From the NCBI GenBank assembly GCA_031127225.1, contig JARIEV010000021.1, positions 1 to 32,525 on the forward strand: a stretch of 32,525 nt of DNA, written 5' to 3'. Both the position numbers and the translations under genes were made by a program. The number at the start of each line of letters is the position of its first letter. The stretch's first letter is position 1. Of this stretch, positions 20,401 through 28,289 are shown one piece after another. Under the pieces are notes generated by a model. It saw only the letters and a list, made by a program, of their open reading frames with translations. It ran no database searches and was not told the origin of the DNA. Origin of the DNA: Gemmatimonadota bacterium. GTDB lineage: Bacteria > Gemmatimonadota > Gemmatimonadetes > Gemmatimonadales > Gemmatimonadaceae.

Positions 20401-21696
20401 ATGGCAACGAAAGTAATGATGGAGGCGCTTTCTCCCACGATGGAGGAAGGACGCCTCGTGAAGTGGGTAAAGAACGTCGGTGACACCGTGAAAACCGGTG
20501 ACACCATCGGGGAAGTGGAAACCGACAAGGCGATCATGGAGCTCGTGGCCCGCGGTGACGGCGTGCTGCGCGCGCTGTTGATCACCGAGGGCACCACGGC
20601 CACCATCGGCGCGGTGATCGGCGTGATCGCCGCCCCCGACGAGGACATCAGCGCGCTCACCGGCGGCGGCAGTGCGCCGGCAGCGGCCGCCGCACCCACC
20701 GCCGCACCGTCCGCCGCCGCACCCGTGGCCGCAGCCGTGGCATCCGCGGCGGCAGCGCCGGCGCCCATGGCCGAGCCGTCAGGGCCGGTGCGGTCGTCGC
20801 CGCTGGCCCGCCGCATGGCCGCCGAGATGGGGGTAAACCTCGCGAGTGTGCACGGCAGTGGCCCGGGGGGCCGCGTGATTCGTCGTGACATCGAGGCTGC
20901 CGTCCCGCCGATCGCAATGGCCGCCGCACCCGCAGCGGCCTCCACAGCGGCCTCCACGGCCGTGTCGAGTGCCGCCAAGCCCACCGCCGTATCGACCGCG
21001 ATGCAGATCGACGGCGAGTACAAGGACGTCGCGCTCACTCAGATGCGCAAAACCATCGCGCGTCGTCTCAGCGAGTCCATCGGCCCGGTGCCCACGTTCT
21101 ACCTCACGTCGGAAATCGACATGACGAAGGTGGGGCAGCTGCGCGAACAGATGGTGGCCAACGGCGATCAGTTCAAGGTGTCGGTCAACGACATCATCAT
21201 CAAAGCCGTCGCCATCGCCCTCACGCGGCACCCCGAGTGCAACGCGCATTGGATGGGCGACTCCATCCGCTACTTCAGCGCCGCGCACGTGGGCATGGCC
21301 GTGGCGACCGACGACGGCCTGATCGTTCCCGTGATCCGCGATGCCCAGAGCAAGGGTCTGGGGCAGATCGGCAAGGAAGCCCGTGAACTCGCCAAGAAGG
21401 CACGCGAGCGGAAACTGCAGCCGGCGGAATTCAGCGGCGGCACCTTCTCCGTGTCCAACCTCGGCATGTTCGGGATCGATCAGTTCACCGCGATCATCAA
21501 TCCGCCCGAGGCCGCCATTCTGGCCGTGGGATCCACGGAAACGAAGCCGGTGTGGGAGAACGGCCAGTTCGTGCCGCGGCAGCGCATGCGCGTCACGCTC
21601 AGCTGCGATCACCGGGTCATCGATGGCGCCGTCGGCGCGAAGTTCCTCCAGACGCTGCGCTCGCTGCTCGAGTCGCCGCTGATGATGCTGTTCTAG
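20401..21696 (+). CDS. pdhC: Dihydrolipoamide acetyltransferase, pyruvate dehydrogenase E2
   Basis: This core enzyme transfers the acetyl group from its lipoyl arm to CoA. Domains run in order: a single lipoyl domain (residues about 1-78) with the modified lysine at position 43 in VETDKAIMEL; an Ala/Pro-rich swinging linker; a peripheral-subunit-binding domain (about 130-165, SSPLARRMAAEMGVN...GPGGRVIRRDI); a second Ala/Thr/Ser linker; and a catalytic domain from about 205 with the active-site DHRVIDG near the end. The N-terminus (VMMEALSPTMEEGRLVKW) matches the mitochondrial-type pyruvate E2. It has 431 residues. The ATG at 20401 is 10 nt after pdhB. It is the last gene of the lipA-pdhABC run, closed by a strong hairpin. 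Confidence 0.97.
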   Translation: MATKVMMEALSPTMEEGRLVKWVKNVGDTVKTGDTIGEVETDKAIMELVARGDGVLRALLITEGTTATIGAVIGVIAAPDEDISALTGGGSAPAAAAAPTAAPSAAAPVAAAVASAAAAPAPMAEPSGPVRSSPLARRMAAEMGVNLASVHGSGPGGRVIRRDIEAAVPPIAMAAAPAAASTAASTAVSSAAKPTAVSTAMQIDGEYKDVALTQMRKTIARRLSESIGPVPTFYLTSEIDMTKVGQLREQMVANGDQFKVSVNDIIIKAVAIALTRHPECNAHWMGDSIRYFSAAHVGMAVATDDGLIVPVIRDAQSKGLGQIGKEARELAKKARERKLQPAEFSGGTFSVSNLGMFGIDQFTAIINPPEAAILAVGSTETKPVWENGQFVPRQRMRVTLSCDHRVIDGAVGAKFLQTLRSLLESPLMMLF

Positions 21697-21722
21697 TCTG
21701 ATTGCGCCGAGCATCGTGTAGA

Positions 21723-21761
21723 CCGAACGCACCGAACACCACCCGTGTTCGGTGCGTTCGG
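21723..21761 (+). terminator. 17-bp perfect hairpin after pdhC
   Basis: Arms at 21723-21739 and 21745-21761 are exact reverse complements around a 5-nt CACCC loop. Each arm contains a repeated motif: ACCGAAC occurs at 21722-21728 and 21731-21737. The element starts 26 nt after the pdhC stop and ends before the next ATG. Only a short TTT follows, so it is not a textbook T-tailed terminator, but its length and position make termination or mRNA 3'-end protection likely. Confidence 0.8.
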
Positions 21762-21802
21762 CCGTTTCGGTCGTCCTGTGGATAGACCTCTCTACCCTGC
21801 TG

Positions 21803-24800
21803 ATGCCACGAACCTTTCCGCGTCGCGCACTGGTGTTGCTCCTGTGGCTGGTCGCCGCCTGTACCGGGGGCGACACGCCCACGGCACCGCGCGCCGTGCC
21901 GCCGGGCGTGCTGAGTCTCACGGTCGCCGGGCTGCCGACCGGAGCCAGTGCCGACGTGTCGGTGAGCGGGCTCACTTTTTCGCGCACCGCCACGGGTTCG
22001 GTCACCTGGACCGATGTCCCCGCGGGCGTGCACACCATCACCGTGCGCCCCGTGCGCACCACCGACGGGACCTTCGCCGCCACGCCGTCGGTCGTGTCCG
22101 TGACCGTGGTGAGTGGCACCACGCCATCGGCCGCGACGATCACGTATCAGGCGCTGCCATCGGCGATTGACCTGATACTGCTGGGCGTGCCCGTCGGCGT
22201 GGACGCCCCCGTCACGGTGTCGCCGCCCAGCGGCGGCGAGGTAGCGGCGGCCACCTCGCGCGTGCTCACCAGTGCGAACAGCGGCCGGTGGCGGGTGGCG
22301 GCAGGGCCGCTGCTGGCCGGCGGCTTCCGCTACACCCCAACTCCAGCCTCGATCGACACGCTGGTACAGCACGGCGACACCGCGCGCGTGGACGTGCGCT
22401 ACGACGTGTCGAGCGGGGCCATTGCCGTCGCGGTGACCGGCTTGCCCGCCGGACGTCCGGGTGCGGTGCAGGTCACCGGCCCCGACGGCTTCAGCCGCTC
22501 GGTCACCGCCACCGCGACGCTCACCGACCTCGTGCCCGGGGCGTATCGGGTGGTGGCCGCGACCGTGGCGGCCGACGGCATCACCTTCCGCCCCACCCCC
22601 GACACGCTCACGGTAACCGTGCGCGCGTCCGTGGTGGCGGCACCGGCCGCCGTGGTGTACGCGGCGCAGGTGGGTCGTGTCGTGCTCACCACCAGCGGCA
22701 TGCCCGCCGACGCGGCACCGGTGCTCACCCTCACCGGAAACGGCCTCACGCGCGCGCTGAGCGGCGCCACCGCGCTCGATTCATTGCCCGTTGGCAGCTA
22801 CACGGTGTCGGCGGTCCCGCTCACGGTGGCTGGCGTGCGTTACGCGCCAGTGTCGCGCGAGCAGTCGTTCACCATCAGCACCGGTGCCACCACCACCGTC
22901 AGCGTGGCGTTCGCCGTGGTCCCCACGGTGGTGGAAATCCCGGTCACAGGGCTGCCGGCCGGAACGCCGGCCAACATCACCCTCCTGTCGCCGTCCGGTG
23001 AGGTCGTCACGGTCACGGGCACCACGCGCCTCAGCCCAGCGGTGGCGGGTCGCTGGCGCTTAAGTGCGGTCAGTGTGTCGGGCGGCGGCGCGACCTACCT
23101 GCCCACTCCCTCCGCGCGCGACACCACCGTGTCCGCCGGCGACACACTGCCGCTGCCAGTGCACTATGCGATCACCACCGGCGCCATTGCCGTGGTGGTC
23201 AGGGGCCTCCCTGGCGGCGTGAGCGGGAGCGTCACCGTGACGGGACCCAGCGGGTTCTCGCGCACGCTGACGGCCACCACCACGCTCACCCTGCTCGCCC
23301 CCGGCAGCTATACGGTGTCGGCCACGAGCGTCGGCACCGGTGCCACCACCTATGTGCCGGTGCCGGTGTCCCAGCAGGTCACCGTTGTGGCGTCGCTCGT
23401 GGCATCGCCCGCCACCGTGTCGTACGCCCTGGCCACCGGTGCCGTGACCATTGCCACCAGCGGCATGCCGGGAAGTGCCACGCCGACGTTTGCCCTCAGC
23501 GGCACCGGCGCACCGCGGTCGGTGAGCGGTGCGGGCACGGTGTCGGCGCTCGAGGTGGGCTCGTGGACGATTACCGCCAACACCATCGTGAGCGGTGCCA
23601 CCACGTACACGCCGACCCCGGCGTCGCAGAGCGTAACCATCACGCCCAACGGCACCGCCACCGCCACTTTCGCGTACGCCGCCACCGTGGCGCAGAACTA
23701 CGCGATCAGCACCGCATATGTCACGCAGGCCATTCAGCGCTTCGATGGCACGGTGGCGCTGGTGGCCGGCCGCGAGGCGCTGCTGCGGGTGTTCGTGCAA
23801 GCCAGCGCCGCCAACAGCGCGCGCCCCGACGTGCGCGTGCGCCTGTACGACGGGGCCACACTGCTGCAGTCCACGCTCATTCCAGCCCCGGAAGCGGGGG
23901 TGCGCACCGTGCTCGCCGAAGGCACGCTCACGTCCACGTGGAACCTGATCATTCCGGGCGTCAACATCCGCCCCACCACGCGCGTGCTCATCGAGCTCGA
24001 TCCGGCGCTGGCCGTGACCGACGCCGATCGCAGCGACAACGTCTGGCCGCGCAGCGGTGCACCGCAGGTGCTGCGGGTGAACAGCGTTCCCACGTTCACC
24101 GTGCGGCTCGTCCCGATCGTCGCCGGCGGACGGACGGGCAACGTGACGGCCGCAAACAAGGGCGCATTTCTGGCGTCGGTGCAAAAGATGTTCCCGCTCA
24201 ACACCATCGTGTCCGACGTGCGCGCACCGTTCACCGCCAGCGCCACCGACATCCAGAGCAACGACGACAACGGCCAGTGGCTGACCGTGTTGAGCGAACT
24301 CAACGCCTTGCGCGCCACCGACGGGGCGCCGGCCACGATGCACTACTACGGCGTGCTGGGCGTGTCGTACACCAGCGGGATCGCGGGGTACGGCTACGCC
24401 CCCGGCCGCGCGGCGGTCGGATGGGACCTGCTGCCCAGCGGTGATGAGGTCGCGGCACACGAATGGGGGCACAACTTCTCGCGCAATCACGCGCCCTGCG
24501 GGACCACCGGAGACACCAACTTCCCGTACAGCGGCGGCACCATCGGTTATTGGGGGTGGAACAGCGCGCTCAACACCCTCGTGCCGCCCACCTGGACTGA
24601 CGTGATGGGGTACTGCAACAACCAGTGGGTGAGCGACTACACGTGGAGCGCCGTCATGCAGTATCGCAGCACCGCCGCCAGCGTGGTCACGAGCGCATCC
24701 GCCACCAACGCGCCGCGTGATGGCCTGCTGGTGTGGGGGCGCATCACGAACGGGCGCGTCCAGCTCGAACCCGCCTTCCGCGTGCCGGCGCCGGCCAGTG

Positions 24801-25270
24801 CCGCGGTGCCGTCGGCCGCCATCCGCCTTGAGCTGCTCGACGCCGACGGTGCGATCCTGCTGGACACTCCCATCGAGGCGCCCGCGGTGGACCATGCCGC
24901 CGCCACCGACGAGCGGCAGTTCGCGGTGGTCGTCCCGTGGAGCGCGGCGCTCGAAGACCGCCTCGCCACCATCCGCGTGCGCGATACCCGCTCCCCGCTC
25001 TCCGCCATCGGGCAGCGCCGCGCCCGCTTGGTCGCCCCCGTGGCCGGTGCGACGCCGGTCACGCCCGCCGTACAGGCGCAAGTGCAGCGCACCGCCGACG
25101 GCCGGTCGCGTGTCACGTGGAACAGCGCCGCCTACCCCATGGCCATGGTGCGCGACGCCGCCACCGGCGCCCTGATGGGCTTCGTGCGGCGGTCGGGTGA
25201 CACGGTGGTCACCGGCGGTCGGGCGGTCGAGGTGGTCGTTTCCGACGGCGTGCGCACGGTGCGGCGGTAG
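21803..25270 (+). CDS. Large lipoprotein with seven beta-repeat modules and a metzincin-type metalloprotease domain
   Basis: From ATG 21803 a lipoprotein signal ends in LVAAC (Cys20). An alternative start at 21752 would lie inside the hairpin. Residues 35 to about 630 are seven modules of about 85 residues, with GLP/GMP turns and a closing V-x-YA strand. The next about 240 residues (LVAGREALLRVFVQASAAN onward) look like a beta-rich pre-protease region. The protease site is HEWGHNFSRNH (His886, Glu887, His890, His896) with a Met-turn in DVMGYC (Met935). The Gly usual at position 8 of HExxHxxGxxH is Ser893. A C-terminal beta domain follows. The protein is probably anchored in the outer membrane or exposed at the surface, cutting unknown protein substrates. 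M66-like or another metzincin family is possible. The total is 1155 residues. Confidence 0.85.
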   Translation: MPRTFPRRALVLLLWLVAACTGGDTPTAPRAVPPGVLSLTVAGLPTGASADVSVSGLTFSRTATGSVTWTDVPAGVHTITVRPVRTTDGTFAATPSVVSVTVVSGTTPSAATITYQALPSAIDLILLGVPVGVDAPVTVSPPSGGEVAAATSRVLTSANSGRWRVAAGPLLAGGFRYTPTPASIDTLVQHGDTARVDVRYDVSSGAIAVAVTGLPAGRPGAVQVTGPDGFSRSVTATATLTDLVPGAYRVVAATVAADGITFRPTPDTLTVTVRASVVAAPAAVVYAAQVGRVVLTTSGMPADAAPVLTLTGNGLTRALSGATALDSLPVGSYTVSAVPLTVAGVRYAPVSREQSFTISTGATTTVSVAFAVVPTVVEIPVTGLPAGTPANITLLSPSGEVVTVTGTTRLSPAVAGRWRLSAVSVSGGGATYLPTPSARDTTVSAGDTLPLPVHYAITTGAIAVVVRGLPGGVSGSVTVTGPSGFSRTLTATTTLTLLAPGSYTVSATSVGTGATTYVPVPVSQQVTVVASLVASPATVSYALATGAVTIATSGMPGSATPTFALSGTGAPRSVSGAGTVSALEVGSWTITANTIVSGATTYTPTPASQSVTITPNGTATATFAYAATVAQNYAISTAYVTQAIQRFDGTVALVAGREALLRVFVQASAANSARPDVRVRLYDGATLLQSTLIPAPEAGVRTVLAEGTLTSTWNLIIPGVNIRPTTRVLIELDPALAVTDADRSDNVWPRSGAPQVLRVNSVPTFTVRLVPIVAGGRTGNVTAANKGAFLASVQKMFPLNTIVSDVRAPFTASATDIQSNDDNGQWLTVLSELNALRATDGAPATMHYYGVLGVSYTSGIAGYGYAPGRAAVGWDLLPSGDEVAAHEWGHNFSRNHAPCGTTGDTNFPYSGGTIGYWGWNSALNTLVPPTWTDVMGYCNNQWVSDYTWSAVMQYRSTAASVVTSASATNAPRDGLLVWGRITNGRVQLEPAFRVPAPASAAVPSAAIRLELLDADGAILLDTPIEAPAVDHAAATDERQFAVVVPWSAALEDRLATIRVRDTRSPLSAIGQRRARLVAPVAGATPVTPAVQAQVQRTADGRSRVTWNSAAYPMAMVRDAATGALMGFVRRSGDTVVTGGRAVEVVVSDGVRTVRR
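21905..23695 (+). repeat. Seven tandem ~85-residue coding repeats in a C-(A-B-C)-(A-B-C) pattern
   Basis: Module starts are at about 21905, 22163, 22415, 22673, 22928, 23180 and 23438. Modules 2 and 5 share GRWR and a TP-S-x-D-T run. Modules 3 and 6 share GAIAV then VTGP-x-GFSR. Modules 4 and 7 share TSGMP and an R-x(2)-SG segment, and module 1 resembles them at its end. The distance between corresponding modules (2-5, 3-6, 4-7) is exactly 255 codons (765 bp) in each case. This indicates an in-frame duplication of a three-module unit. Confidence 0.8.
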
Positions 25271-25322
25271 AACAGAACGCGTTTCGGCCTACATCGCACG
25301 TACGCCAGGAGAAGAAACATTC

Positions 25323-25374
25323 GTCCTTGTAAAAAGGACAATAGTGGCATATTCTGTCCTTATGGAAAGGACAG
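25323..25374 (+). promoter_or_regulatory. Palindrome-flanked promoter with start codon at the predicted transcription start
   Basis: Two 17-bp palindromes have identical 6-nt arms (GTCCTT-N5-AAGGAC). One is at 25323-25339. The other is at 25356-25372, extended to 8-nt arms over 25354-25374. Their centres are 33 bp apart, about three helical turns. Between and across them sits TTGTAA (25327-25332), a 17-nt spacer and TATTCT (25350-25355), a good match to a housekeeping promoter. Transcription would begin at about 25361-25363, on the ATG at 25362, giving a leaderless message. The ATG lies in the loop of the second palindrome. The segment is notably AT-rich for this window. Confidence 0.6.
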
Positions 25375-26681
25375 TTTCACCGGAGCTCCTCAGAGTCAAG
25401 CTCGCGGAAGCGCTCTCCGTGCCACCACCGAATCTCACGCGGCGAGACGTGCGCCTGCCCGCGATTCCCGGTAAGCCGCTCGCCGTCATCGGCGTACGGC
25501 GCGGTGGGAAGACCTCGTTCCTACACCAACAGCGCGCCGATCGCATCGCGGGAGGGCGCCCCCGGGAATCGCAGCTCATGCTGGGGCTCGAAGATGAGCG
25601 CCTCATCGGCATGACCGCGCTCGACCTTGGCTGGGTGATCGATGAGCACGCCCGGCAATTCCCCACGATCCGCGCCGAGGGCCTTCTCTCGCTGTACCTC
25701 GACGAGATCCAGATTGTCGAGGGGTGGGAGTCGCTCGTGCATCGCCTCGTGGAAGCAAAGAACGTGGATATCGTGATCTCCGGATCCTCGGCAAAACTCC
25801 TCAGCCAGGAAGTGGCCACAGCCGTCCGCGGACGACTGCTCGAGGTGCTCGTGCATCCCTTCTCCTTTCGCGAAGCGCTCCGCCACGCGCGGGCGGAGCC
25901 GGAGGCATCCTGGCACCAGCTCGACCCCGCGGAGCGAGCGGCCATTGATGCCCGACTCCGCGACTACCTGCAGTCGGGAGGCTTCCCGGAAGCACAGGGC
26001 ATCGCCGCCCGCGACCGGGCGAGACTGCTCACAGGCTACGTCGACACCATGGTGCTCCGCGACGTCATCGAACGCCACAACGTCTCGAATCCCACGGCGC
26101 TACGGGCGCTGCAGCGTCACCTGCTCTCCACACCTGGCGGCAGCTTCACCGTGCACAAGTTCTACAACGTCCTGAAGTCACAGGGCGTGTCGATTGGCAA
26201 GGACACGCTCCACGCTTACCTCGATCACCTGCAAGACGCCTTTCTCGTTCGCGTGCTCGACATGCACAGCGCCTCGGAGAAGCAACGCATGGTGAATCCG
26301 CGCAAGGTGTACCCGGTCGATGCGGGGCTGATCCCGCTCTACGAGCAGCCTGGTCGAGCGCATCGCGGGCGGGCGCTCGAGACGGCCGTCCTCCTTGAAC
26401 TCGAGCGACGGGAGTATGCCGTGTCCTGGCTGCGGGTCGGCGACGACCGCGAAGTGGACTTTTTCGCCGCGCGGGCAGGCGAGCCGCCGCTGCTGGTGCA
26501 GGTGTGCCTGGACACGACGGACGACACGACATGGGAGCGGGAGGTGCGGGCGCTCGAGGCAGCCGCCATCACCTATCCCGACGCCGTCGCGCTGCTCATC
26601 ACGCACGACCAGTCCCCGCCGACGCGGCGCCTCCCCGGCACGCTGCAGTGGTTTTCAGCCGCTCAGTGGCTGCTCGGCTAG
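25362..26681 (+). CDS. AAA-family ATPase with C-terminal DUF4143 domain
   Basis: This is a cytoplasmic P-loop protein of the widespread, poorly understood AAA_14/DUF4143 family. Visible motifs are Walker A GVRRGGKTS (Lys50), Walker B LSLYLDEIQ (Asp114-Glu115), the sensor-like IVISGSSAKLLS (about 137-148), the family motif FSFREAL and DYLQSGGFPEAQ. The C-terminal DUF4143 region contains VYPVDAGLIPLYE and DREVDFFAARAG, a nuclease-fold-like D/E-x-D element whose activity is unproven. It has 439 residues, a normal length. I chose ATG 25362 because it follows a promoter at leaderless distance. An open frame back to 25197 overlaps the upstream gene. Such genes are usually stand-alone and patchily distributed, as here between pdhC and lpdA, which suggests acquisition by transfer. 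Confidence 0.9.
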   Translation: MERTVSPELLRVKLAEALSVPPPNLTRRDVRLPAIPGKPLAVIGVRRGGKTSFLHQQRADRIAGGRPRESQLMLGLEDERLIGMTALDLGWVIDEHARQFPTIRAEGLLSLYLDEIQIVEGWESLVHRLVEAKNVDIVISGSSAKLLSQEVATAVRGRLLEVLVHPFSFREALRHARAEPEASWHQLDPAERAAIDARLRDYLQSGGFPEAQGIAARDRARLLTGYVDTMVLRDVIERHNVSNPTALRALQRHLLSTPGGSFTVHKFYNVLKSQGVSIGKDTLHAYLDHLQDAFLVRVLDMHSASEKQRMVNPRKVYPVDAGLIPLYEQPGRAHRGRALETAVLLELERREYAVSWLRVGDDREVDFFAARAGEPPLLVQVCLDTTDDTTWEREVRALEAAAITYPDAVALLITHDQSPPTRRLPGTLQWFSAAQWLLG

Positions 26682-26750
26682 CCGACCCCTCCCGCCGACG
26701 CACTTCCACTATCTTTCGATATCACCCTTCCCCGCTAATCCCTGACTCAC

Positions 26751-28154
26751 ATGGCCTTGTTCGACGTCATTATTCTTGGCGGCGGTCCCGCCGGCTACGT
26801 CTGCGCTATCCGCTGCGCCCAACTGGGCATGCAGGTGGCCGTTATCGAACGTGAAGCACTCGGCGGCACCTGTGTGCTCTGGGGGTGCATCCCGGCCAAG
26901 TCGCTGCTGGAAAGCGCCGGGCTGGCCGTCAAAATCGGCAAGGCGGCCGAACACGGCATCACGCTCGACGGCATCACCCTCGATTTCGGCCCGGCCATGA
27001 AGCGGTCGCGCAGCATCAGCGCGCAGAACTCGAAGGGCGTCGAGTTCCTGATGAAGAAGCACAAGGTGCAGTGGATCCGCGGTGAAGGCGTGCTCGAGAA
27101 GGGGAAGAAGGTCACCGTGACCATGGCCGACGGAAAAAAAGAGACGCACGAGGCGAAGAAGGCGGTGGTCATCGCCACCGGCTCGCGCGTGAAGGGGCTC
27201 CCGCAGGCGGGGCTCGAACTGGACCGGAACGTCGTGCTGTCCAGCGACGACGTCCTGGTGGCAGAGAAGGCGCCCGCGTCGATGGTCGTGGTGGGCGCCG
27301 GTGCCGTGGGCGTGGAATTCGCCGATGTGTTCGCGGCGTTCGGCACCAAGGTGACGATGGTGGAAGTGGCACCGACCATTCTGCCCATCGAAGACGCCGA
27401 TTGCAGCGCCGAACTGGCGAAGGCGTTCAAGAAGCGGAAGATCGACATCCTCACGGGTGCCAAGATCACCAGCACGAAGATCACCGCGACCGGCGCGACG
27501 CTCGTGGTCGAGTCGGGCGGTGCCACGCACACGCTCGCGGTGGACAAGGTACTCGTGGCCGCCGGCCGCGCCCCGAACGTGGAAAAGATCGGGCTCGAGA
27601 CGGTGGGCGTGGCGAAGTCGGAGCGCGGCTTTGTGAAGATCAACGCAAAGTTCGAGACCAACGTCCCGGGCTACTACGCCATCGGTGACGTGGCGGGCAA
27701 CCAGATGCTCGCGCACAAGGGCTCGCGCGAAGGGCATGTGCTGGCCGACCTGCTGGGCGGTCAGCACGCGCATCTCGTGAATTACAACAACATCCCCAGC
27801 TGCACGTACTGCCATCCGGAAGTGGCGAGCATCGGCCTCACGGAGCAGGCGTGCAAGGACAGGAAGCTCGACTATACCATCGGCAAGTTCCCCTTCTCCG
27901 CGAACGGCCGCGCACGCACCAGTGGTGAGACCGACGGCTTCGTGAAGATCATCCGCGATGCCAAGCACGGCGAGATTCTGGGCGCCCATATCGTGGGAGC
28001 CCACGCCACCGAGATGATCCACGAACTCGTGGTGGCCCGCGAGAACGAATTCACGGTGGAAGAGATCGACCTCGCGATCCATGCCCACCCCACGCTGTCC
28101 GAGGCGATCGGCGAAGCGGTGCTGGATTCCCTCGGCAAAATGCTCCACGCGTAA
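26751..28154 (+). CDS. lpdA: Dihydrolipoamide dehydrogenase (E3)
   Basis: This flavoenzyme reoxidises the dihydrolipoyl arm of E2 (and of GcvH) with NAD. It shows the FAD dinucleotide fold IILGGGPAGYVCAI, the redox disulfide in GGTCVLWGCIPAKSLL (Cys41 and Cys46; the residues between them are VLWG instead of the common LNVG), the NAD fold VVVGAGAVGVEFADVFAAFG, the second FAD motif YYAIGDVAG and the catalytic His446/Glu451 pair in HAHPTLSEA. Its 467 residues are normal. The ATG at 26751 is preceded by CTGACTCAC without a ribosome site. It lies 69 nt after the ATPase gene. Functionally it completes the pdhABC complex but is separated from it by two unrelated genes. lipB follows. Confidence 0.97.
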   Translation: MALFDVIILGGGPAGYVCAIRCAQLGMQVAVIEREALGGTCVLWGCIPAKSLLESAGLAVKIGKAAEHGITLDGITLDFGPAMKRSRSISAQNSKGVEFLMKKHKVQWIRGEGVLEKGKKVTVTMADGKKETHEAKKAVVIATGSRVKGLPQAGLELDRNVVLSSDDVLVAEKAPASMVVVGAGAVGVEFADVFAAFGTKVTMVEVAPTILPIEDADCSAELAKAFKKRKIDILTGAKITSTKITATGATLVVESGGATHTLAVDKVLVAAGRAPNVEKIGLETVGVAKSERGFVKINAKFETNVPGYYAIGDVAGNQMLAHKGSREGHVLADLLGGQHAHLVNYNNIPSCTYCHPEVASIGLTEQACKDRKLDYTIGKFPFSANGRARTSGETDGFVKIIRDAKHGEILGAHIVGAHATEMIHELVVARENEFTVEEIDLAIHAHPTLSEAIGEAVLDSLGKMLHA

Positions 28155-28179
28155 CGCGACAACGCCGAAGGAGGGCGTC

Positions 28180-28225
28180 GGGGGTACGGGGTACGGAGCG
28201 CGCACGCGCCCGACCTCGTACCCCC
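28180..28225 (+). terminator. Long-loop hairpin and repeat-like spacer after lpdA
   Basis: GGGGGTACG (28180-28188) is the reverse complement of CGTACCCCC (28217-28225), with a 28-nt GC-rich loop that contains a second GGGTACGG. It lies 25 nt after the lpdA stop and could form a stable 9-bp stem. The region then runs into CGACTCCCGACTC (28238-28250), a short repeat type also seen elsewhere in the window. A terminator role is inferred. Confidence 0.4.
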
Positions 28226-28289
28226 GTTCGCTTCCCGCGACTCCCGACTCAGCACGTCTCACTCACCACCCAGTATTCACGACCGCTTT

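Noticed and set aside
21905-23695. CRISPR-like or satellite repeat
   Set aside because: The periodicity is in diverged protein-coding modules with an open frame, not in conserved short DNA repeats with spacers.
23060-25081. 673-residue minus-strand open frame opposite the metalloprotease
   Set aside because: Gly/Arg/His-rich shadow; the plus strand has a signal peptide, repeats and a zinc site.
26709-28262. Minus-strand open frame opposite lpdA
   Set aside because: Antisense to an unambiguous enzyme gene, with no recognisable domain.
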